Source of the DNA: Apteryx mantelli
Taxonomy: Eukaryota; Chordata; Aves; Apterygiformes; Apterygidae
Assembly (NCBI RefSeq): GCF_036417845.1
Contig: NC_089981.1
Location: 61,008,768-61,072,767 of the forward strand
Reading direction: 5' to 3'
DNA: 64,000 nt
Shown: positions 1-13,570 of the stretch, piece after piece
How the letters are laid out: every line of letters begins with the position of its first letter
How positions within the stretch are numbered: the first letter of the stretch is position 1
Program-made: the position numbers and the translations under genes
The notes under the pieces: generated by a model
Told to the model about the DNA's origin: nothing
Seen by the model: the letters and a program-made list of their open reading frames with translations, nothing else
The model's database searches: none

Positions 1-260
1 GAAATTTCAGATGATGGAGATAGATAGTTACCAGCTTATCCTAAGTTACTCATTATCCTAAATTATCAGTTACCCCGAGATTTCTCTGAATCTTATCTTT
101 CATAGGCTTTCTCATAGAAATAGCAATCCTGCTTTTCTCTGGGCCCTACTTGCCTTGGCTCTTGCCCTCGCTACGGGCCCAATAACCTTGTGAGCTTCCT
201 CTCCCGTCTCTTGCTGTATGCAGGCAGAGTGGAACAACACTGCTGCATTTCATTAAAACC

Positions 261-280
261 TTTTTTTTTTTTTTTTTTTT
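261..280. repeat. poly(T) tract of 20
   Basis: Simple homopolymer near the left end of the window. Confidence 0.95.
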
Positions 281-699
281 AGTTTAGTGACAGGTTTTCA
301 GTAGACAAACCCTTGGATGAGGTGAATGAGAAACAATTGGTCTGAAATCTGTGGCAACAGGAAATTAGGAGCCCTATTTAATACAATTTTAACAGCATGA
401 TTCAATCACGATATAGCAAAAGCAGTCATGGACTAAAGCAGTCTCAATCTTTTCCCCACATAAGCATGAAGTACCAAAACCTTTGTGTTTTCCCACATTG
501 AGAGAAGAAAAGAAAATCCGTTTTTCTCATGTGAATTTATAATATCCAGTATAAGCTACTTTTAACCTTTCCTGTTGTTGGAGGCATTTTTTTCCCTCCG
601 TCTGCTCTGATCCTTTTAAGATATGTAATGTATTAGAGGTTTCCTCTTCCTTCCTGCACCGTTCTGCTCTGGATGCTCTATTTATAGTCTTTGTAATGT

Positions 700-1190
700 C
701 AAAATTGTCTCTGCGGAAAAACACGGAGCGCGGTACACGCAGGCAACACAAACGGGTGCAGTTTCGCTGCCCACCCAGGACCCTCGCACCAGGATTGTCC
801 TTTAAACAGAGGCACCGTTTCTCCCGATGTGTCTCACACGCGTCTAGGTGTAAAGCATGACCCCTGGGCCCGTGCCGGCGTGCCGCGGCCTCCCTGGGCA
901 CGCCGGCCGGCTGCGATTCGCACGGCAGACCCAAGGCTGCTGCCACCCCGGCAGAGGGGCACGAGCGTTTTCCCTGCAGCAGGGCGGGTGTGGGGTCCCG
1001 GTGCCGCCCCGCTCGCGGCTCAGCGCCGGAGCAAACGGGGCCGTGCCGGAGGCGGGGGGCAGCACATTACCTGGCCCAGCGCCCGGCCTTCCTCCGCCTC
1101 CTGGCCCAACACACGGGGCTGGAGCCGGCCACACGTTCTGCAGCTGTGAGGCTCCTGCCGTGGGCTGAGGAAAAAAAGTGGCGTTTTGTC
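700..1190. promoter_or_regulatory. isolated CpG-rich island with no gene assigned
   Basis: CpG is frequent here (for example GTGCCGGCGTGCCGCGGCC and ACGCCGGCCGGCTGCG) against AT-rich flanks. Overlapping short open frames on both strands are a by-product of the base composition. It could be the promoter of an unannotated transcript, an exon of a gene outside the window, or a GC-rich enhancer. Confidence 0.5.
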
Positions 1191-4100
1191 GCGTCCTAGT
1201 ACCTCCAGCCACTGCTCAGCAATTGCACCAACATGGGACTGCACGTGGCTGAGGGTAAAGCCCCAGACTTCGGTTTTCATCAGGAAAAGATTTGACCCAT
1301 GTTGTACTGCAGGAAAACAAAACACCTCCATTCCTTGCAGAGCAGTTATTCCCGGGAACAACCCCGCTGAAATCAATAGTGCTCCTCCGGCAAGTAACTA
1401 ACTGCTCCGCAGCGTGCGCGCTTCAAAGCCTGACCCCAGTTCAGTGGCTACACCTGGAGTCCATTAAAAGGCCCTTTCTTGTGTGATAGATTAACAGTTG
1501 AAATGCGCTTAAGCAAGAGCTCTGGCCTTTCAGGGCTCCTGCCACTTCTGCGCCACACAGATGCCAGAGAACGGGGCTGCGCACCAGAGAAAACCCTGCG
1601 AGCAGCGTCCCGGGAGGAAAGAGCAAGGACAAAGCGTGAGCAGCAAGGCTGCCGTTGCCAGTGGAGTTTTACGTGTATTTTATGAAGACTTTTGCAGCTC
1701 ACCTTCCATCTATATTAAAAGGCTACAGTAAATTGCGGTGATAGCTGTTCTTTTCAGTTGCTGTTTTGTTTTTCTGTTTTTTCCCTCATAAACTGAGGAA
1801 ATGTTGCATCTGGAAAACTCCAAGGTCAGCTTGTGCCGGTAGCTATTGTTTGGGAAGCACCCTTGTGACACATTTAACCAGGCCATTTCTAAAGTTAATT
1901 AGTCAAACCCTGAAGATGTTTCTTAGATCACAACATGGGAAGATAGGGGAGAAAGAAAAAGAGATTTCTGGGTAGGGGACTTCAAACTTGAACATTTTCT
2001 AAAGCAATTAATACTGTGGAAGAAAAAAGGAAATCTTAGAACGTATGAATGTCAGGTGTTTCTTCCTCTAAAAATAAACACGTGAGCTATTTTCAAAAAG
2101 CAGAGCCAGCTCCGTCTCAGTGCATCTTTTCCCGGCGTGTGTTATCTACGGGCCGCAGCAGAGGCGAGTAGGGGGATAACACGAGCGGGCAGCAAGCTGT
2201 TTCTCACCAGCCTCGGGAGGCAGACGGAGCCGCAGGTGGCAGCCTGGGGCCCTGCATGGATGCTGAGTACCGCTGCCCCGTCTTACTGGGTGCAGGATCA
2301 GAGGATGCAAAACACTACATAATCTGAATGATAAGTGGGGGGAAGGAAGGGGAGGAATAAGGGGCACCCGCCGGGGATGCCCCCGGGTCGGCTTCGCCCC
2401 CCGTTTTCCCCAGGGGCAGCCTCCTCCTCTTGCACGGCAGGGACACGCTCCAGCATTCCCATTGCTGTCCCGTGGAAGCCTGGGGCCAGCTGCTCGCTCC
2501 TGCCGCTGCTCTGCCTCCGCTGCCCAGCCCGCTGCTGGCTCTGCCACAGCGATAAAAGCAGGTGGGCGGAAAGGGCTTTCTCCCAATATATGCGTGCTCG
2601 TTGAGTGTGGATAAGTAATGTAGGCAAAGGTCTCTTTGCGCTGATGTTCATTCCCTGTAATTCTAATATGATGATTATTTTATAATCCTTTAATATATTT
2701 TTAACTAATTTGAAGTCCAGGGTTGACAGTAGATTAGCTGTATAGCTCGATTATTTAAATGTTTAAGCTTTTTCTAACATCGCCAAAGAAGGACTTTTTT
2801 TTTTTTTTTAGATGTTTCAGCTCTAATGTCCCATGCTAATTTTTCCCCTTCCCTCAAGAATGGCTGCAAAATAAACAAAGAAACAAATAAATAAAATGAA
2901 ATGTTAAGGGCCAGCAATCATTTCGCTCTGCTGCCTCTCACAGATAATTAGCAAGAATTAATCCTTACTCACAGTTCTGTAAAACAACAAACACACAGCA
3001 ACAGCCTGGGGGTGGGGGTAGGAGAGGGCAGAGTTACCCATGCACTGGCTCCACATTGGCCTGCCTAAGTTGGGTAAGTACATATGTTATGAGCGTGCAT
3101 GGCCTCATCAGTGGGCAGCAGCTGGCATCTCCAGAGGGTGATTCAGCACAGGCAAGATGCGTCTTGTGCTCGGGAGACAACGCTCTCAAGAGACCTATAG
3201 AGATTAGTCTGGAAGTCTATTTAAGTGATTTAGTTAGAATTTAAGTCAGTGATGGTTAACCCAAGCCTTTATGCCCTAATCCCTCGCTGGCTTCTGTGTG
3301 TGTTTGCACAGTCTGGAGTGAGCGGGCAGCGTCTGCGGAGGCAAGGCTGAGTGCGGAGCGTTACCAGACCTGCAGCCCAGTACTTCAGAAATAACCAGGC
3401 TGTGTCTTTTCTGCTAGTGCGTTGCCTATTACTCGTGTGAATTTTAATCTGGGTTAACTGACCAAGAATTTTTCATCACACCAACACAACCCTAGAATTT
3501 GGCCTAACATCTTGCTCGCTAAAATGTTCATAACTCTTGCTCAACCACTTGGGTTTGGGGTTTTTTGTTGTTGTTGAGGGAGGGGTTTTTTTTGTCAAAG
3601 ACACTGGGGATATTTACTGAGGATTTAACACCTTCATTGCTGGCACTGTTAGGTCCATAAGCAAAATGAGTAGTTGTAGCAACTAGACAGCTTCCTGGGC
3701 CATGTTAAATTTGAATAAAAATAAGAAGGTTCTAAATACTTGTCAAGACTTTATTCAGCTTGCTTAAAACTGTTTTTTGTCAATAGATACAGTTTTAGTT
3801 GCATTCATAGAAAGTTGTTTGGTGGGGCCTTGTAGACTTCCACACTTGTGTATCATTTTAATACGGTTTTACGGCATTTCCTCTTTATGTTTCTATATCT
3901 CTTCAGTAAGAGAAATAATTTAATAGAGAGGGGGGAAAAAGTATATATTCTGCTTATAGATGCAGAGGCAACAGATGCACAAACACACAATAGCTACAAC
4001 TGTGTACTAAATGGCCTGCTATCATAAAGATTTCACCTCTTGCATGTGCAAAAGCCCCACTGGTGAAATAAAGGAATCCTCAGATTGCTGTAATAATTTC

Positions 4101-4767
4101 CAAAAAAATTGCTTCATCTGGTTGTGAATTTGTTATATCAAATTGTCTGTTGGATTTAACTTTGTTAATTATTTTTAAAGGAGTAGTAGTAGCAATAATA
4201 ATAATAACAAAAAAGAGTGGTCCAGTCATATGCAAATGTGATGTCTAGAAAGCAGTCACCATATTAGGAAAGAATTAGTTTTTCATAAATGGTCAAATTA
4301 AACATATTCTGTTTAATAGAGTAGAACATAAACCATTTCAAGCAAGTTCTCCTTCTCCTGATAAGACATGCTTTAAATAAATCTGATATCCTAATTATAA
4401 TATTTTTCCCTCTGGGTAACAATGCTAGGTGTTATGCAGGTTAACATCCTCCTTTACATTTATTTTTCCCCTTATAATGTGGAAAAATGAAACTGAAATG
4501 TATTCACAGTGGCACTTGTAAGAGCTTTGGAAGTTCTGCGGTGAGCTTTCGGGAGACCTCTCTGCTGTCAGGCTTCGTTAGCACACACATTTGCCCATTT
4601 CCATCTTGTGGTTCCTTTCAGGAGATCAGCTGCATTAATTTAACTCCTCTACTGTGATTTGTAGTTAACAGAGACTGAACCTGGGATAAAAGGAACCTGG
4701 TGACTGCTTCTGCCTTTTGTCATCATTTCCTTGGTCTGAAGATAATGGTGGCAATGCTGACAACATT

Positions 4768-4800
4768 AAAAAAAAAAAAAAGAAAGAAAGAAGAAGAAGA
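4768..4800. repeat. A-rich and GAA-type simple repeat
   Basis: A14, then GAAA units, then GAA units. Intergenic. Confidence 0.9.
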
Positions 4801-7800
4801 TACTTCAGGCTTTCACTCTAAGAAATAAAAGGCAATTATCCAAAGATAGAGAGAAAGGGAGAGGTTGTTGAAAGAAAACTAAGAAGTGGTGTCTGCTGAG
4901 AAAAGATGTTAGCTTTGAAAAAGCATCATTTTGACCTAATTCTCTCTTTTTGGGCTCCTATTCCAACTGTTCAGCTTATTTGCACAGACTACCTGGAGCT
5001 GTACTTGGACTGTCACATGAAGGCCCACTGCAGCTCGCAGCGGTTCACTGAACCCCCTCCGGCCTCCTTCCCCCAACCCAGGGAGCCACCGCTCCTTGGC
5101 CATGGCCACGGTGCTGCTTGTGACGTTGTCTGCAGCTGCGCTGGCTCTAGGGCCTGAGGGGTGCGAGATCCAAAGCCTGGTGCCATCCACACCCCCATCA
5201 GGTGCTGGGGATTTGCCTTGTTTCCCACAAGGAGAACTGTGGGGGGGGGACATGGTTTTGCATGTTTACAGGGGAATTCAGTTCTCCACCTGTCCAGAAA
5301 TCCAAATAATGTTGTTAAAAGTGCCTCATTCTTGTCTCCACAAAACAGTCCTTTTGGTTGCACAGACAAAGTGCATTATTCAGTTCCTGCACAGCAAAGA
5401 AAAACACATGGCTAAAGTACAGAGCACTTAGTACTTTACCTTAAAAACTAACCACCTTAGCACATACATAAGTGCCATTAAAATCAATATAATTTCAGAA
5501 ATGCTTTCAAGGGTGCCAAAGTCACTCAGAAGAGGCTGTGTGCACCGTGGTCAGAAATGGCTGTGGCAGGCTGGGCTGTTGCTGAGACTTTCCTCGGGGC
5601 TTGGGAGTCACATCATTACCTGTTCCAGGCCAGTCTCACCCAAGTGCCACACACGAGGTTATGGAGGGACACCTCTGCAGCCCAGTTAGATGGGGCCCAT
5701 GTCAGAGATGTGCTGCCTGCACAGCCCTGCGTGCTCTGAGGACCCTTCACATCTGCAACTCCACAGCCTGCAGTTCCCCAAGAAGCTGGAAGAGGTAGGT
5801 AATAGAGCCTGTGGTGGCATGGAGATTGGTGCTAGTATGATCATGTAACATCTCAGGATGTAAAATGCATCATAAGATGAAAAAGATAACTAAACAAAGC
5901 CAAAAAATTTTTTTTATAAATGTCAGGATGCCTCAGATTCATCACTGTGATCTATAAATTAAGAGTCATTGCCTAACCTAGCTTGCACCACTTGGTGGCA
6001 ACACTTCCATGTTTGAATTATTGAACCTTATAACTGTTCTTCAGATACTTGAAAGAACAAGTATAGGCCCTAATTTGTACAATTAATTACTGTAGAGAAC
6101 AAAAACAAAAGTTTTGAGTGACTTTCCTTACTACCTCCTGTCCAGGAATGGTACTAAATGAATTACAAGAGCATGCTGCTTTAGGTCCTGAGATTTTTCT
6201 GATAGGAAACTTTCACATGCCACAGAGACATCACTGAACAGTCTTGTACAGCAAGCTCATCTGAAATACTGGCAAAAACCAATTTCTTCTAGTGTGCAAC
6301 CAGAACCATAAAAGAAACGATTGGCCAGTCACTTGCAGTGCAGCAGCTGCTCTGAAAAGCTGGGGTAAGATGGTGGTGACTGCACAAGGTTCTCCACTGC
6401 AAGCGTGTTTTAAGCCTTCAGGTATGAACCTCAATGGCATTCAAGCTGGCAGTCCTGAAAACCAAAATCTTGCATGGTCCCCACGGAACAGACAGTCCAT
6501 GGCCTTTTCTGGCAGTTTAAGTTTGATCTGCAAGGCTCATTTTTCAAGCAAGGATCATTCAGTGCCCCTGTCTGCTTGTCTCTGGGTCCCTCTGCTAAAC
6601 CTGACAGGTAACGTAAATAATCGCCATGACTGCAAGGTGCGCAAGAGTAAACTCCAGTTTGCTACGCGAGAAAGAGTCTGCAAAGTCACTGGCTTTGGGC
6701 CTCTGCCCTAACCTGCCGTTAGTGGTGGCCAGTCCTGCCCTCTGCTGGGACAGTAATGTGCTGCCCAGGAGCATCAGGGCAGGAGGGCTGAGGGAAAGGC
6801 TGCCCGAACAAGCACAGCAGCACAGGGTGATGCCAAGAGCGAGGCTGCTCCCAGCTCGGTGCTCACTGCCACGGGCTGAATTGGGGTAGCCCAGCAGTCC
6901 ACAGGCACCATAGGTCAGGTTCACATGTTACAATAGCTTGCAAAAGTGCTGTCAAACCCAGACCAGTTTAGCTTCAGGTAAAATAGGGACAATGCAAAAA
7001 AACACCTGCATTTACCTATTCCTCACATCTGAGGAGACAGAGCACAAAATTTATAGCCCAGAGTCTTTGAGTTCAGCAGGCAATATGGTGAGCGGCGCCA
7101 TCGTCCGAGTCTCAGTCAGCACCGTAAGGGAGAAGTCTCTGAGATACTGCTTTGCCTCCAAGTGCTGCTGCGTGGTGCGAGGCTGGGCAGGGTGCTGGCA
7201 CCAGCACTCCTGAAGAGGGGACGGCAGGGATGTCTGTCCATCCAAAGTGCTGACTCAGCTCAGATGGGACCATGCCATCTGTGGAGGCTGGGGAAGTCCC
7301 CACCTGCTCTAAGATGCCCTTGTCTGCATCTCCTAGCCAGGCTCTGCTGGCAAGGGGAATGAAAGGAAGCCGAGACTCCAATAATTTTAATGTGCTCCCT
7401 GGGCACATTCACAGAGACCAAGCAAAGGAAATAAATACACTAACAATAAGGGGGAAATCTTTGGCTTATGATATTAACACATTTATAGCAGAAAGAAACG
7501 TATAGGTCCCAACCTTACATAAAGATTTGATGGACTGCAGTTTTTAAAAGTGAAAGAAAAGTTTGTAAGTAAGTACTACCCATGGTATTTAACATTAATT
7601 ATAAACACATCTAGCCACAAGTACTGGTATTCCAACTGCTAGAATCTATGATCATATTAGTTAATTCATGTTTGTTCAGATGTGTTGAAAGAATTAATGA
7701 CTCAGCCGAGGACATACTTACAATATACTTGGAAATCGACACAGCTTTGCAACAGAGAGAAAAATGTCCAATAGAGATAGCAAATTTTGACTTTCACATG

Positions 7801-10800
7801 AATGCACATACATAATTTCTTTAATCAGGACATGAACTGGGGAGAGGGAGTGGAGGTTCCTGCCTTTGAAACCCCTTATGGTCACAACGGATAACTTTTG
7901 ATAACCCACTGTATATTTCTTCTATGAAATATTTTCAAAAAGATCAATCATCACTCCCTTTTTTTTTTCCCCCCAGTATTATTTCCATTTGTGATGAATG
8001 ATTGAAGATGACCTAAAACTTAACATTTCCTAGAAAACAGAGAGCCCAACCGGCTGTGTGGCTGTTCTAGGTGGGAGTGAGAACAGGATGTGCTCTCTAC
8101 TCTAAAACTTTTCTCAGCATTGCCTTGAGGATAGATCCAAATGGGGTATCAGGCTCAGAATTTCAATTCCTTAATTTTAGAAAGAAAGAAGAGTAGGAGA
8201 ACCCGCAGTCTTATGCACAATGTCAAAAGATTTGGGTATCAAAGAATGGAGTAAGTGCAACACACATAAACTAGGAAAGATCACTTCTACCTACTTCATT
8301 CCTGATAGAGGTTTATCCAATCTTAAAAGTCTCTGATAATGACATCTCCAAAACCTCTTCAGGCACTCCAATGCTTCAATATCCTGACTATAAGGAAGCT
8401 TTTCCTTGTAGATAACCTGCAACTTCCTTGCTGCAATTTTAACACATTATTATTTATGGTATGCATCATAGGCATAGAGAACAAACTATTTTCTTATTTT
8501 TTGTAGCAGCCTTTTCTGTATTTCAATACTCTCATCAGGCTTTTGCTTCCTCCTTTGCTTCTTTCCCCAGTCTTCTTATCTCTAGAAACAATCCCATCTC
8601 CCCATAGGTCATATTTTCTTTGTCTTTGATCATATTCATTTTTTTTCCAGCGGACTGGCAGGAGTACATTTTCTTCCACATTTTTCTTCAAGAATACTGT
8701 CCAAACTCAAGCACAGTATTCCGGCTCAGTTAAATTTGCTCTTGAATCCAGGAATATGTATTTATTCCCTAGGAAGTAGAACAGCTTCAGTGGGTCGACC
8801 AGAAAAGCCACACATCCTCCATCACCACAGAAACAAATATTGTGTAGCCTAATACTTAGGATCTTCTCCTGGCATGTGAATGAAGCCAATTCAAATCTCC
8901 TTGGGCAAAGAGTGGAGTCAGATCTTTGGCATCCTGCATCAGTGTACTAACAACTGGGGAAAAGGAGGGAAAGGGCAGGCCCAGAAGATTCATATCTGCT
9001 CAGTGCTGCCAAGACATGGGCAACTCTTGACTAACTAGAAGAAGAGCTTCTGATGCTCTGGGAGCTTCAGGAACATGAACTTAGATGCCTGTGGTGTTAG
9101 GCAGGAGGTTGGGAAGCTCTAAATCTAGGTCTGTGGCATACAGTGTAACTCTTGGACATCCAGGGCCATGTGTGCGCCAGTCAGTAACTGCAGTTTAACA
9201 AGTAGGAAGCATTAGCTGAGCCGTGTAACTGATGGTGACACTGAGCCCTCAGCCCTGCTCCGTCGTACGGGGATTCGCACCCCAAGCCCTGGCCAGGGAG
9301 AGCTCTCAGTGCTGCCTGTGATCAGTGGATGCCTTGTTCACACAATGGCACTGCAGCTCACAGCACCATCCTGGCTTCAGCCCTATTGTGCCCATGCATT
9401 GGGATTACACCTCAGAGTTAAAAATAAAGAAGTAATCAGCTTTTCCTAAATAAAGGGAAGATATTGCAAGTGAGGGCTGAATGAGTGGGTTAAGTAAAAG
9501 GGGAAATAAAACATTTAAAGATAGAGAAATCAAAATAACTTTTTGTATTGACACTTGTTTTTTAAACTAAAGACATAATTATCCTGTTGCAAGCTGGGCT
9601 ATATAGAAAAACATCTTGTTGGGAACTAATTAAAGAATTAGCCAATGTTTAGCTTCTCATAGATAAAGGAGCATAAGCTTTGAAACAGAAGTGTTTGCAG
9701 TGAGCTTTTGAAAACTCTCTGAAGACAGCTGAGCTTAAGTCTGTTAAGCCTCTTCCCTCACCTATTAAATGTCTGTTCAGATGTCTTTTTTTCTTTTCTA
9801 ATTATGAAAGAAGCCTCTGGTACCGCTTAACAATAGACATTTTCTCCCTTGCTCAGAGCACTACTAAACATCACAGTGTTGAACTGGGGGCATCTAGTGA
9901 GCCATTATAAAGGGGAGGGACAAGTGTCAAAGCTAGCACAAAGTACACTGCTTAATGAACAAAAAAATAACCCCCATCATCGCATGCCATGATGCCACTC
10001 TGTGAGGCTACATTCTGGCTGGATCTTGGGGCCTTTTCCAGACATAGTCATCCCGCCTGGCCCATGTGGGCCATCCCTGTGTCCCTGCCAGATGCAAATA
10101 CCGCCTGCTGTAGGGGCTGCCCTGTCCCTTTTAAGAAGCTGACCAACTTCTTGGCCTTTGCAATTGTGTTGGATGTTACCTTTCATCCAAGTTTCCCTGC
10201 CTATGGCTTCTTTTTCCTTCCTGGAAGATCTTTTATTGATGAAAGTGAAGCCTTTGCTCATGTGGGTGGAAGATCTGAATATTTTTTTTGTTGTGGTGTA
10301 ACATGATTGTGAGCCAGGAAGCTTTCAGGTCTTATCAGTCTATGACCTTTTACTATCAAGGAAGTGAGTGTGTACATGTGCATAGTGCAGCTGGGGAGGA
10401 GGGAGCAAGAGAGCTGACAACTTGTTTTTTAAGGTATTTATGTGTAAATGTGGAGTTTGGCAGAGGATGGCAATACTTAGATATCCGGATCCACAACTGT
10501 GATCCCCATATCCCTCAGCCAAGTGCCTCCTCCAACTCTTTGAGAACCCCTTATTTTCTGCTTAGTTCAGACATTTAATCTACACTTCTTCCAGTTCCTC
10601 AACTGTCTGTCTCTTGACATGACCAAGCAGCTAACATCTAAGCACCAAAAATCATTTGGACTCCTCTGTCAAGATGGTCCTCCCTTTGAGGGAGGCAGAT
10701 AACCCACCCACAGCCCATAGACATTGTCAGTACCTGCCCAGCTAAACACTCGAGGGTCCTACAAAACGCAGTGGCAGCCACTGCACCGTTTTTTGAACAC

Positions 10801-11331
10801 ACTAAGGGAAACAGTAATGGTGCTTCCACTTTATCCCCTTTGTATACTATACACAATCACTATGTATAATAACTCTCTGCACTGTGTATGGTCTAGCCAC
10901 CAAGGGAGCTCTAATTCTTTCCTTGCTTTAAGGACCAAGTTTCTTTCCTTGCCAGAAAATTGCTATTAAATCCTCTTTTCTCACTTTTCTGGAAGTGTTT
11001 TCAGTTCAGGTTCAAGAAGGAAACCGAAGCTCGATTAGTTTTTCTTTTTCTTCCCATGAATACAACATATATTTAAACTTTAAGATTTTTCCAACATAAA
11101 AGACAAATTATTTTCTCTGCTTTCAGCAAAAAAGTAGCATTTTCTTCACTTTATTTTGCAGCACAATCACTGAAAAGGAAGGCATTTCCCACCTGTGACT
11201 GATAAGAGAATTTACAGTACCTTTGCAAGGAAGTACCAGGCCCTCTTGGATGCGTTGCATATGGTTAGAAAAAGCATGCTCAGCAGGCTGATCAATGTTG
11301 AATTTTTGGTCCAATATGAAGTGCCATCCTC

Positions 11332-11372
11332 TTTTTTTTGTTGTTTTTGTTTTTGTTTTTGTTTTTGCTTTT
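11332..11372. repeat. (TTTTTG)n microsatellite
   Basis: A T run, then about six TTTTTG-like units. Intergenic. Confidence 0.9.
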
Positions 11373-13545
11373 CAGATTAAATATGGAAGTATTAATAGCC
11401 TTCCTGGATTTCAGAAGTTTTTAAATTTTAAACTTTGTTTTCAGGTTCACACACTGATAGTCCTTTCCTATTGCTGTTATTAGGTCAGGCCAAACAGGTG
11501 GTGATAGACTTAAAAGACCCCTCTGGTGCCCCTGAGATTTCCAAGCTGCTTGAGCTGGGCCTCCCAGTAGAGCAGATCCCTGACAGAGGCTGTCAGGCTG
11601 CTCCTGCAGCTCATCCCAGGACCATCACCCTTGCCAGGACTGCGCCGTCTGCAAACGGTGGGCACTGAGCAAATGGCTTCCCCAGCCAGCAAACCTTGCC
11701 AAGCAGGGTCTGATGGTTACTAAACATGAATGACTATTTCTTTTGCCACCTGTGCTTTAAAAGAAAGTGTGAGCTTACCCATTTTGTTGGAAGAAAGGTT
11801 GCTGTCAGGAGAGAGCTTTCAACTGGAGTAGGTAAGTGGGCAAAGGTCCTTGAGTCCCAGGTAAGAACGTTAAATTCCTTGGCAATAGGACTTTGGAGAT
11901 TTATTTTGCTGAGCTATAGGGTACATCCCTCTCACAGGCAGCAGTCCATAAAACTGCCTGGGGCTGTGCTTTGCACCGCAGAGGCATTTGATGAAAGACG
12001 AGCTGCAACTGAGTTAAACAAATGCAGAGCGTAGCACAGATTTTATTTACCACTTTGCATGCTCCTAGCAGATACGCAGTAACGCCGTGTCGCTAAACAG
12101 CTGGCAGAGGACTGGGCAGGAGCTCTAGACCCGTGGGGCTGGAGAGCTCCTAGCAGCCTTGAAACACATACGGGTTTTACTGCAATGATGCACATCATTA
12201 ACCTAAGCCTGACCCCTTGTGAGCATGGCACTAGTAGGCTTTAGTTACAGCATGAACAGACCCTGTACGTCTAGATTTTTCTAATTGCTGCTCCTTCAGT
12301 TTAAGGAAAAGGAAAAAAAAAAAAGACTCAAAGACACACCTTTCTGGAACAGTAAATGTTTTTAGCTATAGATCAGTTCCTATGTCAGTCCAGGCAATGG
12401 GAATCAGTCACTTCTGTACACTGGAAAACATAATTTCTTTTCTTCAGTTACAGTAGTTTGGGAAAGAACCTATGAGGTTATCTGAGCCGTAATAGAGGCT
12501 TGATGGTAAAATTAATGTTGTTTAAACTATTCTGCTTTTAAAAGATATGCCACGTGGCTTTATTTTGTAGGCCTTTTAGGAAAAAGAACTGTTTTATATT
12601 ATCACATTACTTGCTAGCAGCAGAGTGGCTTTCAGTTTTCTCAAATTAATTCCCCCTGGAAATCACACTTCTCTCTAGCTGCACAGAGAAACACACACTC
12701 ACAAGCCTTCAGAGACTGACAGAGCCTCGGACGCTTTTATCTTCCCACTTTTCACAAGCGGTGGCTGCTAAGTCGCTATTACAGCACCGCCGAGATGTAG
12801 CTGGCTCCTTGTAGCAGTATTAGAGCAAGTGAGAGGGAATGATGACAGTAATGCCATCTTTCATAAACTTTAATAGCTCAACATCCTCTGCCGGTGAAGG
12901 ACTGACTCAGCTGGAAGCATGCGAGCGGCTCCGCACAGCCTCCTCTTGCCGCATATGCACTCGGTGCTGCAAACTCTCCTCGAGCAGGAAGGCTCAGCCA
13001 TAACTGGGACTTGACTTCAAAGGCAGCTTTTCTCCACCGAGAAAGCTTAGTTCATCACTGCTGCCATCCCGGCAGGTCACCAGCCATGCTGGCAGCAGGT
13101 GAGCTGCGGGGAGCGACAACTTCACAGTGCTTTGCGTTCACAGTGAATGCAGAAAGGACTGGAAAAGAAAATTGAAATAAAACCTGTCATTTTTAATAAA
13201 AAAGTGGAATATGAATTACAGAAAGGGACAACCAGTAGGGACTTAAAAAGTCGTGTAGTTCACCTCTTTGCTGTGAGCAGCAGTAAGTCAGTCTACACAG
13301 ATGGATACCCCGAGTAATGCTTGTCTCACCCAGTTGTCGTTACAGCTCAACAGCAGCAGCAATTCTGTTGCCGTCCAGAGCAGCCAGTCCCAGGATTTGC
13401 CTCTGCTCATAGCCGAGAGGGGCGTTTTGGCGCTCTCCTGGCAGGCAGGAGACGTGCAAATGGCTCCCCATGCTCAGGAGGTGCCGTTGCTCCCAGCTCC
13501 AAGGCAAGAGATCCCACTGCAAGGGCCATCCATATACATCCCCAC

Positions 13546-13570
13546 TTTTTTTTTTTTTTTTTTTTTTTTT
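13546..13570. repeat. poly(T) tract of 25
   Basis: 25 T in a row, followed by G and six T. Intergenic, downstream of EGLN3. Confidence 0.95.
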
